NCBI RefSeq assembly: GCF_900100275.1
Contig: NZ_FNET01000001.1
Coordinates: 806,001-870,000, forward strand
Direction of reading: 5' to 3'
From: Lentzea albidocapillata subsp. violacea
Lineage (GTDB): Bacteria > Actinomycetota > Actinomycetes > Mycobacteriales > Pseudonocardiaceae
DNA length: 64,000 nt
Part shown: piece by piece, positions 10,023 through 18,110 of the stretch
Layout of the letters: each line of letters opens with the position of its first letter
Position numbering within the stretch: the stretch's first letter is position 1
Program-made: the position numbers and the translations under genes
Notes under the pieces: model-generated
Seen by the model: the letters and a program-made list of their open reading frames with translations, nothing else
Told to the model about the DNA's origin: nothing
Database searches by the model: none

Positions 10023-10069
10023 TAACCGGACCAGCCCCCGGTTATTCCCCGGGGTGCTACGTTCGACTC

Positions 10070-10822
10070 GTGTGGGGTTTGGGTGACGCGTACGAGCGCT
10101 ACGTGGGCCGGTGGAGCCGGCCCGTCGCGGCGGAGTTCCTGCGCTGGCTGGACGTGCCGCCCGGCCGGACGTGGCTCGACGTCGGCTGCGGCACGGGCGC
10201 GCTGACCGAGGCCGTGCTGGCGCACACGCGGCCGGCCGCCGTCACCGGCGTGGACCCGTCGGAGGGCTTCCTGCAACGCGCCCGCGACCGCGTCCCCGAT
10301 GCCCGTTTCGCGATCGGCGATGCCACCGACCTGGGCGAACGCACCGCCGACGTCGTGGTCAGCGGGCTCGTGCTCACCTTCGTGCCCGACGCCGCCCAGG
10401 CCGTGGGAGAGTTCGCCCGCGTTGCCCCGTGCGTGGGCTCGTACGTGTGGGACTACGCGAGCGGCATGCAGATGATGCGGCTGTTCTGGGACGCCGCGAA
10501 AGACGTCGACCCCGCCGCGGCCGCGCACGACGAGGGACTGCGCTTCAGCGCGGTGAGCGGCGCCGAGCCCTTGCGCGCCTTGTGGACCGGCGCCGGCCTG
10601 CGCGCCGTCGAGGTGACGGGCATCGTCGTGCCCACGGTCTTCCGCGACTTCGCCGACTTCTGGGAACCGTTCCTGGGCGGCACGGGTGCCGCACCTGCCT
10701 ACGCCGCGAAGCTGCCGCCGGAACAGCGCGACGCCATCCGCGACCTGCTCCGCTCCCGTCTCCCGGCGCGGGGCCCGATCGAGCTGACCGCGAAGGCCTG
10801 GGCCGTCAGAGGTTCGCGCTGA
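10070..10822 (+). CDS. class I SAM-dependent methyltransferase
   Basis: Methyltransferase of 250 residues. Motif I is [17 protein letters not shown], the acidic residue after strand 2 is in [11 protein letters not shown], and motif II is in [16 protein letters not shown]. This is the UbiE/small-molecule type; the acceptor is unknown. The frame is open from 10010, but GTG 10070 is preferred because TACGTT at 10058-10063 is spaced 6 nt from it, as in leaderless transcripts, and the upstream residues lack family likeness. Confidence 0.85.
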   Translation: MWGLGDAYERYVGRWSRPVAAEFLRWLDVPPGRTWLDVGCGTGALTEAVLAHTRPAAVTGVDPSEGFLQRARDRVPDARFAIGDATDLGERTADVVVSGLVLTFVPDAAQAVGEFARVAPCVGSYVWDYASGMQMMRLFWDAAKDVDPAAAAHDEGLRFSAVSGAEPLRALWTGAGLRAVEVTGIVVPTVFRDFADFWEPFLGGTGAAPAYAAKLPPEQRDAIRDLLRSRLPARGPIELTAKAWAVRGSR

Positions 10823-11015
10823 GGAACTGCTGGGCCTCGCAGATAAAGCAGATTCGTACCCGTACCAGCTTTCCGGCGGTGTGAAGCCACGAGTCGTGCT
10901 GTTCGACGAACTAACCTCGGCGCGCGATCCGGAACTCGTGGGCGAGGTGCTCACGCGCTGGTCAGGTGATCGCCGACCCGTGGCTGAAATGATTCTTGAG
11001 GATAGGCTCGCCTAA
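10821..11015 (+). pseudogene. fragment of an amino-acid ABC transporter ATPase
   Basis: A 64-codon frame with no start codon reads [19 protein letters not shown], then [20 protein letters not shown]. This matches GlnQ/HisP-type ATPases from the signature motif through Walker B. About ten residues that normally separate the signature from Walker B (the AIARAL helix) are missing, and everything upstream of the signature is gone. After GEVL the similarity fades, and the frame ends in TAA. It overlaps the methyltransferase stop by 2 nt. This is a decayed remnant left by deletion. Confidence 0.7.
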
Positions 11016-11094
11016 TTCATCTCGAATTGCGGGGCTCCTGCGGTGGTGGCATCGTCGCGATTACCGAACCTTTCCCACCACGGCAGGAGCGGAC

Positions 11095-11403
11095 ATGACC
11101 ACCCTCGAGAACCCGGCGATGCCCGCGGTCCACGATTGCACCGTGAGCGACTGCTCCTACAACCACGACGGCTGCCACGCGTTCGCGATCACCGTGCGCG
11201 GCGACAACGGCGCGGCCGACTGCGGCACCTTCATCCCGTTGGGCACGAAGGGCGGCCTGGACAAGGTCATCGCGCAGGTCGGCGCCTGTTCCCGTACCGA
11301 CTGCGTGCACAACGCCTCGCTGGAGTGCACGGCGCAGAGCGTGCGGGTCGGTCAGGGCCCAGGCGGCCACCACGCGAACTGCCTGACGTACCAGCCTCGC
11401 TAG
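11095..11403 (+). CDS. DUF1540 protein with two cysteine-rich repeats
   Basis: Small protein of 102 residues with two copies of the DUF1540 pattern: CTVSDCSYNHDGCHAFAITV followed by DCGTF, and CSRTDCVHNASLECTAQSVRV followed by NCLTY. Eight conserved cysteines suggest metal binding, probably zinc. The function of the family is unknown. CAGGAG sits 7 nt before the ATG, which fixes the start well downstream of the longer open frame. It converges on the MgtC-like gene with a 4-nt overlap. Confidence 0.88.
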   Translation: MTTLENPAMPAVHDCTVSDCSYNHDGCHAFAITVRGDNGAADCGTFIPLGTKGGLDKVIAQVGACSRTDCVHNASLECTAQSVRVGQGPGGHHANCLTYQPR

Positions 11404-11825
11404 TCCTCCTCGTCCTTGCGGTCGACGGCCCGGCCCAGCTCCCGCAGCCCGACGTTGACCGCGATGATCGCCACCGTGCCGGCCGCCGCCACGACGTGCA
11501 GCCCGGCACCGGCCAGTGAGCCCACCGCGGCCGCGCACCAGAGCGTGGCCGCGGTGTTCAGTCCGCGCACCGACAGCCCGTCGCGCAGGATCACGCCCGC
11601 GCCGAGGAACCCGATGCCGGACACCACCTGTGCGGCGACGCGCGTGGGGTCGCCCTGGCCGTCGAAGCCCTGTGCGGACAGCAGGACGAACAACGCGGCG
11701 CCCACCGCCACGAGGGCGTTGGTCCGCAGGCCTGCCATCCGAGAGCGGTACTGCCGTTCGAAACCGATCAACGCGCCGAGACCCATGCTCTCGGCAATGC
11801 GCAGTGTCATGTCGAAGACGTGCAT
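11400..11825 (-). CDS. MgtC/SapB family membrane protein
   Basis: Inner-membrane protein of 141 residues of the MgtC/SapB family, linked in other bacteria to magnesium limitation and ATP-synthase or phosphate control. The family motifs GALIGFERQYRSRMAGLRTNALVAVGAALF and QVVSGIGFLGAGVILRDG...VRGLNTAATLWCAAAVG are intact, with four membrane segments. ATG 11825 is preferred over an upstream frame extension because AGGGGAG lies 8 nt before it. That ribosome site is buried in a hairpin (see leader). Confidence 0.9.
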   Translation of the reverse strand: MHVFDMTLRIAESMGLGALIGFERQYRSRMAGLRTNALVAVGAALFVLLSAQGFDGQGDPTRVAAQVVSGIGFLGAGVILRDGLSVRGLNTAATLWCAAAVGSLAGAGLHVVAAAGTVAIIAVNVGLRELGRAVDRKDEED

Positions 11826-11936
11826 CGTGTGACTCCCCTTGTGTGCAGGGGTGTGCGTCACACGCCAGAACTGGAGCGTGCGAGGTGGGATGACCTGCGC
11901 GGGCTACTGTCGCCTGGCATGTGTCGCTCACCTCGC
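11826..11936 (-). promoter_or_regulatory. structured 5' leader of the mgtC-like gene
   Basis: On the minus strand two stems precede the start codon. The distal one has 8-bp perfect arms (complements of 11929-11936 and 11880-11887) enclosing 41 nt. The proximal one has 8-bp perfect arms (complements of 11857-11864 and 11826-11833) with an inner CCCC/GGGG stem. That inner stem pairs the Shine-Dalgarno AGGGGAG, directly before the ATG. The layout resembles a ligand-responsive translational switch; I cannot match it to the M-box consensus. Confidence 0.5.
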
Positions 11937-12074
11937 TTCCTTGTGTCTGGTCGGTTGAACCGGGAGGTCACGCTACCGAACCGGCCGTGAGCCCGGGGTG
12001 AGAGTGGGACGCGCGTCTCATTCCGGCGCGAGCAGCACGGTCATGCTCTCCAGCTTGCCGGGTACGTTGGTCCG

Positions 12075-12716
12075 ATGCGACGTGCGGGCCTGATCGTGTT
12101 GGTGCTGCTCGTCGTCGCGCTGGCGATCACGGCCCAGCTCGTGGACCTGCCCGACGGTGCGGAACTCCGCGCCCTGGTCGGCCGTGCGGGCCACGCGGCG
12201 CCGGTCGTGTTCGTGGCGGTGTGCGCGCTCGGCACGGCGGTGTTCTTCCCGAAACCGGTCCTCGCCACGGCGGCGGGGCTGCTGTTCGGCGTGGGGTGGG
12301 GGAGCGCGCTCGCCATCGCGGGGTTCACGGCGGGCGCGATGATCGCGTTCGCGATCTCCCGCGGGCTCGGCCGCGACGCGGTCGAACGCCGGCTCGGGGA
12401 ACGGCTGGCGGTGCTCGAACGGGTCTTCGCGCGCCGGGGAGTCGAGGCGACGCTCGTGATCAGGTTGTTGCCGGTCCTGCCGTTCACGCTGGCGAACTAC
12501 GGCGCGGGGGTGACGTCGGTGCGCGGCAGGGACTTCGCGCTCGGCACGGCGCTCGGGCTGGTGCCCTCGACGGTGCTCGCCGCGGTGCTGGGCGACGCCC
12601 TGAGCGATCTCGGCTCACCGCGCTCGATCGTCGCGTTGTCGATCTGGGCCGTGCTGGCGGCCGCGGGCGTGTGGTGGGGCCGGAACTTGATCACAGGGGC
12701 CGCACGGGCCTCCTAG
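12075..12716 (+). CDS. TVP38/TMEM64 (DedA-superfamily) membrane protein
   Basis: Integral membrane protein of 213 residues. The motif ALGTAVFFPKPVLATAAGLLFGVGWGSALAIAGFTAGAMIAFAISRGLGRD and the later VIRLLPVLPFTLANYGAGVTSV are the conserved re-entrant segments of the VTT domain. The family is implicated in lipid scrambling or transport. TACGTT at 12063-12068 lies 6 nt before the ATG and there is no ribosome site, so the transcript is probably leaderless. Confidence 0.88.
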   Translation: MRRAGLIVLVLLVVALAITAQLVDLPDGAELRALVGRAGHAAPVVFVAVCALGTAVFFPKPVLATAAGLLFGVGWGSALAIAGFTAGAMIAFAISRGLGRDAVERRLGERLAVLERVFARRGVEATLVIRLLPVLPFTLANYGAGVTSVRGRDFALGTALGLVPSTVLAAVLGDALSDLGSPRSIVALSIWAVLAAAGVWWGRNLITGAARAS

Positions 12717-12735
12717 CCGCCCTTACGACGTGCGC

Positions 12736-12770
12736 AAAAAGCCGCCCCGGCGGGAGACCGGGACGGCTTG
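12736..12770 (-). terminator. intrinsic terminator of rbpA
   Basis: On the minus strand a GC-rich stem (AGCCGtCCCGG with CCGGGgCGGCT) with a 7-nt loop is followed by TTTTT (complement of 12736-12740). It lies 17 bp past the rbpA stop and reads as a classical rho-independent terminator. Confidence 0.88.
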
Positions 12771-12786
12771 AGGCGTCTGGTGTGGA

Positions 12787-13131
12787 TCAGGCCGTGCGGG
12801 TGCGGCGTCCGCGAAGCTCTTCGAGGCGCTCGTCGAGCAGCTCCTCGAGCTCGGGGATCGACCGGCGCTCCAGGAGCATGTCCCAGTGCGTGCGCGGCGG
12901 CTTGACCTTCTTGATCTCCGGCTCGACCCCGTCGATGATCTTCGACTCGGTGCCGTGGAGACGGCATTCCCAGGTCGGCGGCAACTCGGCGTCGTCGGAG
13001 AACGGGACCTCGAAGTCGTGTCCCTTCGGGCAGGCGTACCGCGCTGCACGGCGCGGAGCGAGATCGTGGTTGCGGTCGGTCTCGTAGCTGACTGCTCCGA
13101 GCCGGCTTCCACGCAAAACGCGGTCGGCCAT
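12787..13131 (-). CDS. rbpA: RNA polymerase-binding protein RbpA
   Basis: Essential actinobacterial RNA polymerase cofactor, 114 residues, that stabilises open complexes and binds the principal sigma factor. Visible parts are an N-terminal tail (RVLRGSRLGAVSYETDRN), a zinc-ribbon-like core (RYACPKGHDFEVPF... WECRLHG), a basic linker, and the sigma-interaction domain TPRTHWDMLLERRS-like (PPRTHWDMLLERRSIPELEELL). GAAAGGA precedes the ATG. A possible SigR-type promoter is at 13190-13216. Confidence 0.97.
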   Translation of the reverse strand: MADRVLRGSRLGAVSYETDRNHDLAPRRAARYACPKGHDFEVPFSDDAELPPTWECRLHGTESKIIDGVEPEIKKVKPPRTHWDMLLERRSIPELEELLDERLEELRGRRTRTA

Positions 13132-13189
13132 GGCGGTGTCCTTTCGCTCGGCTCAGGGCCGGGGCCCAGGCTGCTTGCTCACCGTGTGC

Positions 13190-13216
13190 AACGCCCGGAT
13201 TGCTCCGTTTGTTTCC
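13190..13216 (-). promoter_or_regulatory. SigR-like promoter upstream of rbpA
   Basis: On the minus strand GGAAA (complement of 13212-13216) is followed after 19 nt by GTT (complement of 13190-13192), about 58 nt before the rbpA start. The SigR consensus in Streptomyces is GGAAT-N18-19-GTT, and rbpA is a known SigR target there. One base in the -35 differs. Confidence 0.55.
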
Positions 13217-13368
13217 GGTTCGCTCTCATGGTCGCCCACAGTGACGTCGTTCACTCGTCAACGAAGGCTTCCTACTAATGGATGCGATCGCCACAGGATC
13301 GTGACGCGTTATCAAGCTCCTGCGCTCATGCATCACTCTAATGGCCCAGTGGGGCCGGTGGGTAGTCG

Positions 13369-14124
13369 CTACGCCAACCGAAGCTGACCACTTTGTGCGA
13401 CGTCAGGGCCCAGGTCGCCCAACCTAAAGTGACGTCGACAGAGCACCTGGTAACGGACAGTAGTTTCCGTGGCGTCGGTTACATCGTTGCTCTCTGTACC
13501 CGATCGGTGCTGTTCCGTGTCCGTCGCCGTGTCGGCGACCAGAACCGTGTCGCCGGCCCGGATCACCCGTCCGGCCCGCACTCGCGCGTTGAACCGTCCC
13601 GGCACCCCGCACCAGCACAGCACCTCGACCTGAATCGCGTTCAGCTCGTCGGCGAGTTCGAACAACCGCTGCGACCCGGGGAACATCTCGCCGCGGAAGT
13701 CCGTGGCGAGCCCGAAGCAGTACACGTCGACCTGGACATCGTCCGCGAGCTCCGCCAGCTGCTCTACCTGATCGGGTGACAGGAACTGCGCCTCGTCGAC
13801 GATCAGGTAGTCCACGCGCCGGCCCTCGGCCCACTCCGAGCGCACCAACCGGCGGAGATCGTCGTCGCTGATCTCCGCGGCCTCGCGGGTGATGCCGATG
13901 CGACTGGAGATCTGCGGCTTGCCCGAACGGTCGTGCCGCACCAGCAGCAGCCCGCGCCGACCCTGACGCGAGTTGTTGTGGTCGATCTGGAGCGCGAGCG
14001 TCGACTTGCCGCAGTCCATGGGACCGAAGAAGAACTTGAGGTGCCCGACCACCGGCGTCGAGCGCCGGGAACCAGCGACAGGTACAGCGGAGAGGGCGTC
14101 TGTCGGATCGGGAAGGGCGTCCAC
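13369..14124 (-). CDS. tdk: thymidine kinase
   Basis: Salvage enzyme phosphorylating thymidine with ATP, type II family, 251 residues as drawn. Walker A is GPMDCGKST, the catalytic/Mg site is VDYLIVDEAQFLS, and the lasso and zinc region includes CWCGVPGRFNARV and VLCRRHF. The C-terminal tail is longer than usual. The GTG at 14124 gives about 28 residues before the family start; GTG 14052 would give a typical N terminus just ahead of HLKFFFGPM. The promoter may lie at 14280-14305. Confidence 0.93.
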   Translation of the reverse strand: MDALPDPTDALSAVPVAGSRRSTPVVGHLKFFFGPMDCGKSTLALQIDHNNSRQGRRGLLLVRHDRSGKPQISSRIGITREAAEISDDDLRRLVRSEWAEGRRVDYLIVDEAQFLSPDQVEQLAELADDVQVDVYCFGLATDFRGEMFPGSQRLFELADELNAIQVEVLCWCGVPGRFNARVRAGRVIRAGDTVLVADTATDTEQHRSGTESNDVTDATETTVRYQVLCRRHFRLGDLGPDVAQSGQLRLA

Positions 14125-14279
14125 GGCGGGTCACCCTAGTGCCTGAATCCCGATCATGAGGAATCCCCACGGTCCGCCTCCCTCCTGCTTGCGGCCTTTC
14201 GAGTGCGACCTGCTGTTTCCGGACGACATAGCCGCTGCGGGGGAGGCTCAAACCTCACGTGGCCTCGAATCACTCGATA

Positions 14280-14302
14280 ACTTCAGTGTTGTCTGAAGTC
14301 AA
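14280..14302 (-). promoter_or_regulatory. ACTTCAG-N6-CTGAAGT palindrome, copy 1
   Basis: Perfect 7-bp arms (14280-14286, 14293-14299). 21 of 23 bases match the site at 17892-17914. On the minus strand the site reads as a promoter with TTGACT at one end and GTTAT at the other, pointing toward tdk about 150 bp away. Alternatively it is an operator of the divergent PadR gene. Confidence 0.5.
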
Positions 14303-14326
14303 ACCCATCCGCTCGTTACGCTTCCC

Positions 14327-14350
14327 GATATACCTCGCGCCGCGATATAT
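14327..14350 (+). promoter_or_regulatory. candidate PadR operator
   Basis: An AT-rich dyad, ATATAcctCGCG followed by CGCGATATAT, ends 8 bp before the PadR start. PadR regulators usually repress their own promoters through such AT-ended dyads, so autoregulation is likely. Confidence 0.5.
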
Positions 14351-14358
14351 TCAACGAC

Positions 14359-14706
14359 ATGAGTGGTCGGGTCATGTCCGAACAGACGTTCCTAGTGCTC
14401 ACCGCGCTGGCGGAGGAGCCGTTGCACGGTTACGCGATCGTGCAGGCGGTGGACCAGCTGTCCGAGGGGCGGATGGTGTTGCGGGTCGGCACGCTGTACG
14501 GGGTGCTGGACCGGTTGGTGGCGGACGGGCTCGCCGAGCGCGACCGGGAAGAAGTGCACCAGGGGAGGCTGCGGCGCTACTACAAGCTCACCGACTCGGG
14601 TGTGCGGGCGTTGCAGGCGGAGGTCGCGCGGCTGAGCGCCAACGTGCGGGCGGCGAGCGCGGTGCTGAAGGGGAGAGGGCTTCAGGCATGGGCGGGTCGG
14701 GCATGA
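14359..14706 (+). CDS. PadR-family transcriptional regulator
   Basis: Winged-helix repressor of 115 residues. The pattern LVLTALAEEPLHGYAIVQAV...GTLYGVLDRLVADGLAER...RRYYKLTDSG is the PadR signature. The ATG at 14359 or the one at 14374 (MSEQTF) could be used. It overlaps the next gene by ATGA, and the pair is a common layout in which PadR controls a membrane protein that may sense or respond to membrane stress. Confidence 0.93.
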   Translation: MSGRVMSEQTFLVLTALAEEPLHGYAIVQAVDQLSEGRMVLRVGTLYGVLDRLVADGLAERDREEVHQGRLRRYYKLTDSGVRALQAEVARLSANVRAASAVLKGRGLQAWAGRA

Positions 14707-15590
14707 GGAATCTGGAGCGGCGGTATCGCACGCTGCTGAAGGTGTTGCCGCGCTGGTACCGGCGGGATCGCGAGGAGGAGATGGCCGGGATCTTCCTGGC
14801 CGAGCGGGACGACGATCTCGACCTGGAGCACAGCTGGCCGGGGTGGGGGGAGACGTGGGCGGTGCTCGGGCTCGCGGTGCGCACGCACCTCGCCGCGGGC
14901 GCGGGGCTCGGCAGCGTGCCCGCGAAGGTGCTGTGGCGCGGGGAGGTCGTCCGGGCGCTGGGGATGCTCGGCTTGTTGCTCGGGCTGTTCTACGCGACGG
15001 CGGCGATCGCGAGCGTCACCGTCGGGCCGGGTGGCGCGTACCCGCCTGATCTGCACTGGTGGCGGCTGCTGGAGCTGGGGCCGTTCGTGGCGTTCGGCGC
15101 GCTGCTGAATGGGCGGCGGACGCTGGCCAAGCTCGCGGCCGCCGGGCCGGTCCTGGTGACTGTGGTGTCGATGGCGTTGCCGCACAACCCGCTGCTGTGG
15201 GGGCTGTTCCAGCTGCCTTCGTTCGTGACGTTCGCGTGCCTGTGCCTGGGTTTCCACCGGGACGCGCCGACACCGTCCGCGCGCAGGCTGACGTGGTGGG
15301 GCGGGGGAGCGGTGGCTCTCGGAGTGCTCGGCGGAGTCGCCACGGGAGTGGGACTGATCTCGATCGGGTTGATCACCGCGGTCGTGCGGGTGGTCGCGTT
15401 CGTGCGTGGCGACGCGGTGCTGGGACGCGCACTGTCGTTGTTCGCCGTGCTGCAGCTGGTTCCGCTGGTCTTCCTGATCTTCGCGGATGCCGGGATCTTC
15501 GTGCTGGCCGGCGGCTTGGCCGTGCTGCTGGCACTCGTCGCGGTGGCGCCGGTGCGGCGCCGCTCGAAAGCGGCGCCGCAGGTCGGCTAG
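14703..15590 (+). CDS. PadR-linked multi-pass membrane protein
   Basis: Membrane protein of 295 residues with no assigned function. The N-terminal cytoplasmic part RYRTLLKVLPRWYRRDREEEM resembles the start of HAAS-type proteins that accompany PadR regulators. About seven membrane segments follow from residue 75. It ends by a 4-nt overlap with the convergent transporter. Its job is inferred only from the PadR partner. Confidence 0.85.
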   Translation: MRNLERRYRTLLKVLPRWYRRDREEEMAGIFLAERDDDLDLEHSWPGWGETWAVLGLAVRTHLAAGAGLGSVPAKVLWRGEVVRALGMLGLLLGLFYATAAIASVTVGPGGAYPPDLHWWRLLELGPFVAFGALLNGRRTLAKLAAAGPVLVTVVSMALPHNPLLWGLFQLPSFVTFACLCLGFHRDAPTPSARRLTWWGGGAVALGVLGGVATGVGLISIGLITAVVRVVAFVRGDAVLGRALSLFAVLQLVPLVFLIFADAGIFVLAGGLAVLLALVAVAPVRRRSKAAPQVG

Positions 15591-16999
15591 ACGAGTGCGG
15601 GTTCTTCGTTGCCCACGGCCTTGATGGCGCGCCGGACGGGCACGAAGATCAGCAGGACGAAGCCCGCGACGAAGAAGATGATCAGGGCGAGGATGGCGGG
15701 CCGCAGGCTGCCGGTGGCCTGGCCGACGCCGGCGAAGACCAGTGGGCCGAGCCAGCTGGTGGAGCGCTCGCCGACCTCGTAGAGCGAGAAGTACTGGGCT
15801 TCGCGGCCGGGCGGGACCATCTGGCTGAACAGGCTGCGGGACAGGGCGTTGGTGCCGCCGAGCACGATGCCGATGCCCGCGGCGACGAGGTAGAACGACG
15901 TCTCGTCGCCCGCCTCGACGAAGAACGCCGCGGTGATCACGACGATCCACACGACGAGTGAGCCGAGGATCGTCTTCTTGGCGCCGACGCGCTTGGCGAT
16001 GAAGCCGTGCAGCACGCCGCCGACGAACGCGACGAACTGCACGATGAGGATCACCGTGATCAGCGTCTGCTGGGTGAACTTGAGCTCGACGCTGCCGTAC
16101 TGGGCGGAGACGTTGGCGACGGTGGCGATGCCGTCGGTGTAGATCAGGTAGGTGCCGAGGAACGCGAGGGTGAGCGGGAAGGCCTTGGCCTGCCTCAGCG
16201 TCGTGCCGAGTTCCTTGAAGCCGCCGGAGATCACCGAGGCGCCGTGTTCGCTGCCGTGCGGGCGCTGGTGCTCGGTGAGGGCGCGCAGCGGGATGATCGT
16301 GAAGGCGGCCCACCAGATGCCGGAGATGACGAACGCGATGCGCGCGGCGTCGCCGGAGGAGATGCCGAGGGAGTCGGCGGACAGGGTGATGCCGAGCTGG
16401 ATGGCGAGGGCGACACCGCCGCCGAGGTAGCCGAACGCCCAGCCGCGGCTGGAGACGGCGTCGCGTTCGTCGGGTGTGGCGATCTCGGGCAGGAAGGCGT
16501 AGTAGACGACGACGCTGGCGCCGTAGCAGATGTTCGCGATGATGAAGAAGAGGACGCCGAGCTTCCAGTTGGTGCCTTCGACGGTCGCGAGCGCGATGGT
16601 GGCCGCGGAGCCGGTGAAGGCGAAGAAGCCGAGCATCTTCTTCTTGTTCTGGGTCCGGTCGGCGATGGCGCCCATGACGGGCAGCACGAGGACCTGGACG
16701 ACGGTCGCGATGGAGAGCAGGTAGCCCCACAGCGAGCCGGAGGGGAACTGCAGGCCGAGGATCGTGACGTCGCATTGGGCGAAGGCGTTGTCGTTGGCGC
16801 ACGGGTTGGCGCCGTTGAGCGCGGTGTCGGCCTTGGCCGCGTTGGTCGCGATGCTCGTGAGGTAGAGCGAGAGAAAGACGGTGATCACGGACGTGGGGAA
16901 CACGGAGTTCGCTACGTCGTACCAGACCCAGCCGCGTTGTTCTTTCCTGCGGCGCCCGGCGGTGTTGGCGTCGGCGGCGTCTTCGCCCTTGACCTTCAT
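15587..16999 (-). CDS. MFS transporter, UMF1/Atg22-like
   Basis: Twelve-segment transporter of 470 residues. The N terminus RGWVWYDVANSVFPTSVITVFLSLYLTSIA is diagnostic of the UMF1 family, related to yeast Atg22 vacuolar amino-acid exporters. IADRTQNKKKMLGF is the MFS loop motif after TM2. The long extracytoplasmic loop early in the protein holds two cysteines (ANPCAND, AQCDVT). The substrate in bacteria is unknown. Confidence 0.9.
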   Translation of the reverse strand: MKVKGEDAADANTAGRRRKEQRGWVWYDVANSVFPTSVITVFLSLYLTSIATNAAKADTALNGANPCANDNAFAQCDVTILGLQFPSGSLWGYLLSIATVVQVLVLPVMGAIADRTQNKKKMLGFFAFTGSAATIALATVEGTNWKLGVLFFIIANICYGASVVVYYAFLPEIATPDERDAVSSRGWAFGYLGGGVALAIQLGITLSADSLGISSGDAARIAFVISGIWWAAFTIIPLRALTEHQRPHGSEHGASVISGGFKELGTTLRQAKAFPLTLAFLGTYLIYTDGIATVANVSAQYGSVELKFTQQTLITVILIVQFVAFVGGVLHGFIAKRVGAKKTILGSLVVWIVVITAAFFVEAGDETSFYLVAAGIGIVLGGTNALSRSLFSQMVPPGREAQYFSLYEVGERSTSWLGPLVFAGVGQATGSLRPAILALIIFFVAGFVLLIFVPVRRAIKAVGNEEPALV

Positions 17000-17053
17000 G
17001 TCGGCGGACTGTACTGGTCCGCCGACACGTCCAATGATCGACTGCCCAAGCTG

Positions 17054-17815
17054 TTACCAGCTGTTGCGCGACTGGAGAACTTCGCGCAGGACGTCGGGCC
17101 GGTCGGTGACGAGTCCGTCGACGCCGAGGTCGAGCAGGGCGCGCATGTCGGCTTCGTCGTCGATGGTCCAGACGTGGACTTCGAGGGACCTGCGGTGGGC
17201 TGCCTGGACGAAGCGGCGGTCGACGATCTGCAGGCGGCCCTGGCTGACGGGGACCTGGGCGACCTGGCCGCGGACGGCGAGTCCGGCGAGGGGGATGCGT
17301 CCGGCGGCCCAGAGCGCGCCGGCGGAGCGGGGGCCCATGGAGGTGAGCAGGTCGGGGCCGGCGATCCGGCGCAGGCGGGCGAGGCGGTTGTCGGAGAAGC
17401 TGGCGAGGCAGACGCGGTGCAGCGACTTGGCTTTGCGCAGCAGGGTGATGATGGGTTCGACGGCGTTCTCGGACTTGACGTCGATGTTGAAGAACGTGTC
17501 GGGGAGTTCTTCGAGGACGTCGGCGAGGCGGGCGATGGGTTCGCGGCCGCCGACGCGGGCGTGCCGGACCTCGGTCCAGGGGAGTGCGGAGACGATGCCC
17601 TGGGCGTCGGTGGTGCGGTCGAGGGTCTGGTCGTGGTGGACGACGACGTGGCCGTCGCTGGTGGCGTGGACGTCGGTCTCGATGTAGCGGTAGCCCTCCT
17701 GCACGGCCCGGCGGAAGGAGCTCAGTGAGTTCTCCATGCCGGTGAGGTCGTCGACGTGCCAGCCGCGGTGGGCGAAGGCGCGGGGGCGCGGGCCGGTGAG
17801 GTAGGGATGTGTCAC
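17054..17815 (-). CDS. glycerophosphodiester phosphodiesterase
   Basis: Hydrolyses glycerophosphodiesters to glycerol-3-phosphate and an alcohol; 253 residues. The GDPD motifs FAHRGWH, the metal-binding pair ETDVHATSDG, and VVHHDQTLDRTTD are intact, with WTIDDEADMRALLDLGVDGLVTDRPDVL at the end. There is no signal peptide. The frame is open to 17914, but the GTG at 17815 gives a typical N terminus. A palindrome shared with the tdk/PadR region is 77 bp upstream. Confidence 0.93.
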   Translation of the reverse strand: MTHPYLTGPRPRAFAHRGWHVDDLTGMENSLSSFRRAVQEGYRYIETDVHATSDGHVVVHHDQTLDRTTDAQGIVSALPWTEVRHARVGGREPIARLADVLEELPDTFFNIDVKSENAVEPIITLLRKAKSLHRVCLASFSDNRLARLRRIAGPDLLTSMGPRSAGALWAAGRIPLAGLAVRGQVAQVPVSQGRLQIVDRRFVQAAHRRSLEVHVWTIDDEADMRALLDLGVDGLVTDRPDVLREVLQSRNSW

Positions 17816-17891
17816 GTGCTGGAGTGTGCCTTCCGGCGGTGGCTTCGGGGTGGACGGTGGGTGGCGACACACTTTCTTCTTTATCTCTATT

Positions 17892-17914
17892 ACTTCAGTG
17901 TTGCCTGAAATCAA
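17892..17914 (-). promoter_or_regulatory. ACTTCAG-N6-CTGAAAT palindrome, copy 2
   Basis: Nearly identical to 14280-14302 (21 of 23 bases), here with one arm base changed. On the minus strand TTGATT and a TAATAG element flank the dyad at promoter-like spacing, pointing to the glycerophosphodiesterase gene. A shared regulator or sigma factor would explain both copies. Confidence 0.5.
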
Positions 17915-18110
17915 CCTGTCGGTCTGCGAGTCCCGGCACCATCACTGACCCAAACCCGCAAAGGAACAGGCCAAAACAACGGAAGTTGATCAAACCCCAC
18001 CCGAAAGCGACACGAACGGCCCCGCGGGTAGTGTCCGGTTCCCTACGAAGGTCGGGCATTCTGGCGCGTCGCTGGAGACCACCCACCACCATTCGCTACC
18101 GTCGCGCGCC

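Noticed and set aside
11862-11960. M-box Mg2+ riboswitch
   Set aside because: Location fits, but I could not align the conserved M-box core; reported only as an unclassified structured leader.
14682-17870. 1,062-codon minus-strand open frame
   Set aside because: High-GC antisense of the membrane protein and out-of-frame to the MFS and GDPD genes, which have clear motifs.
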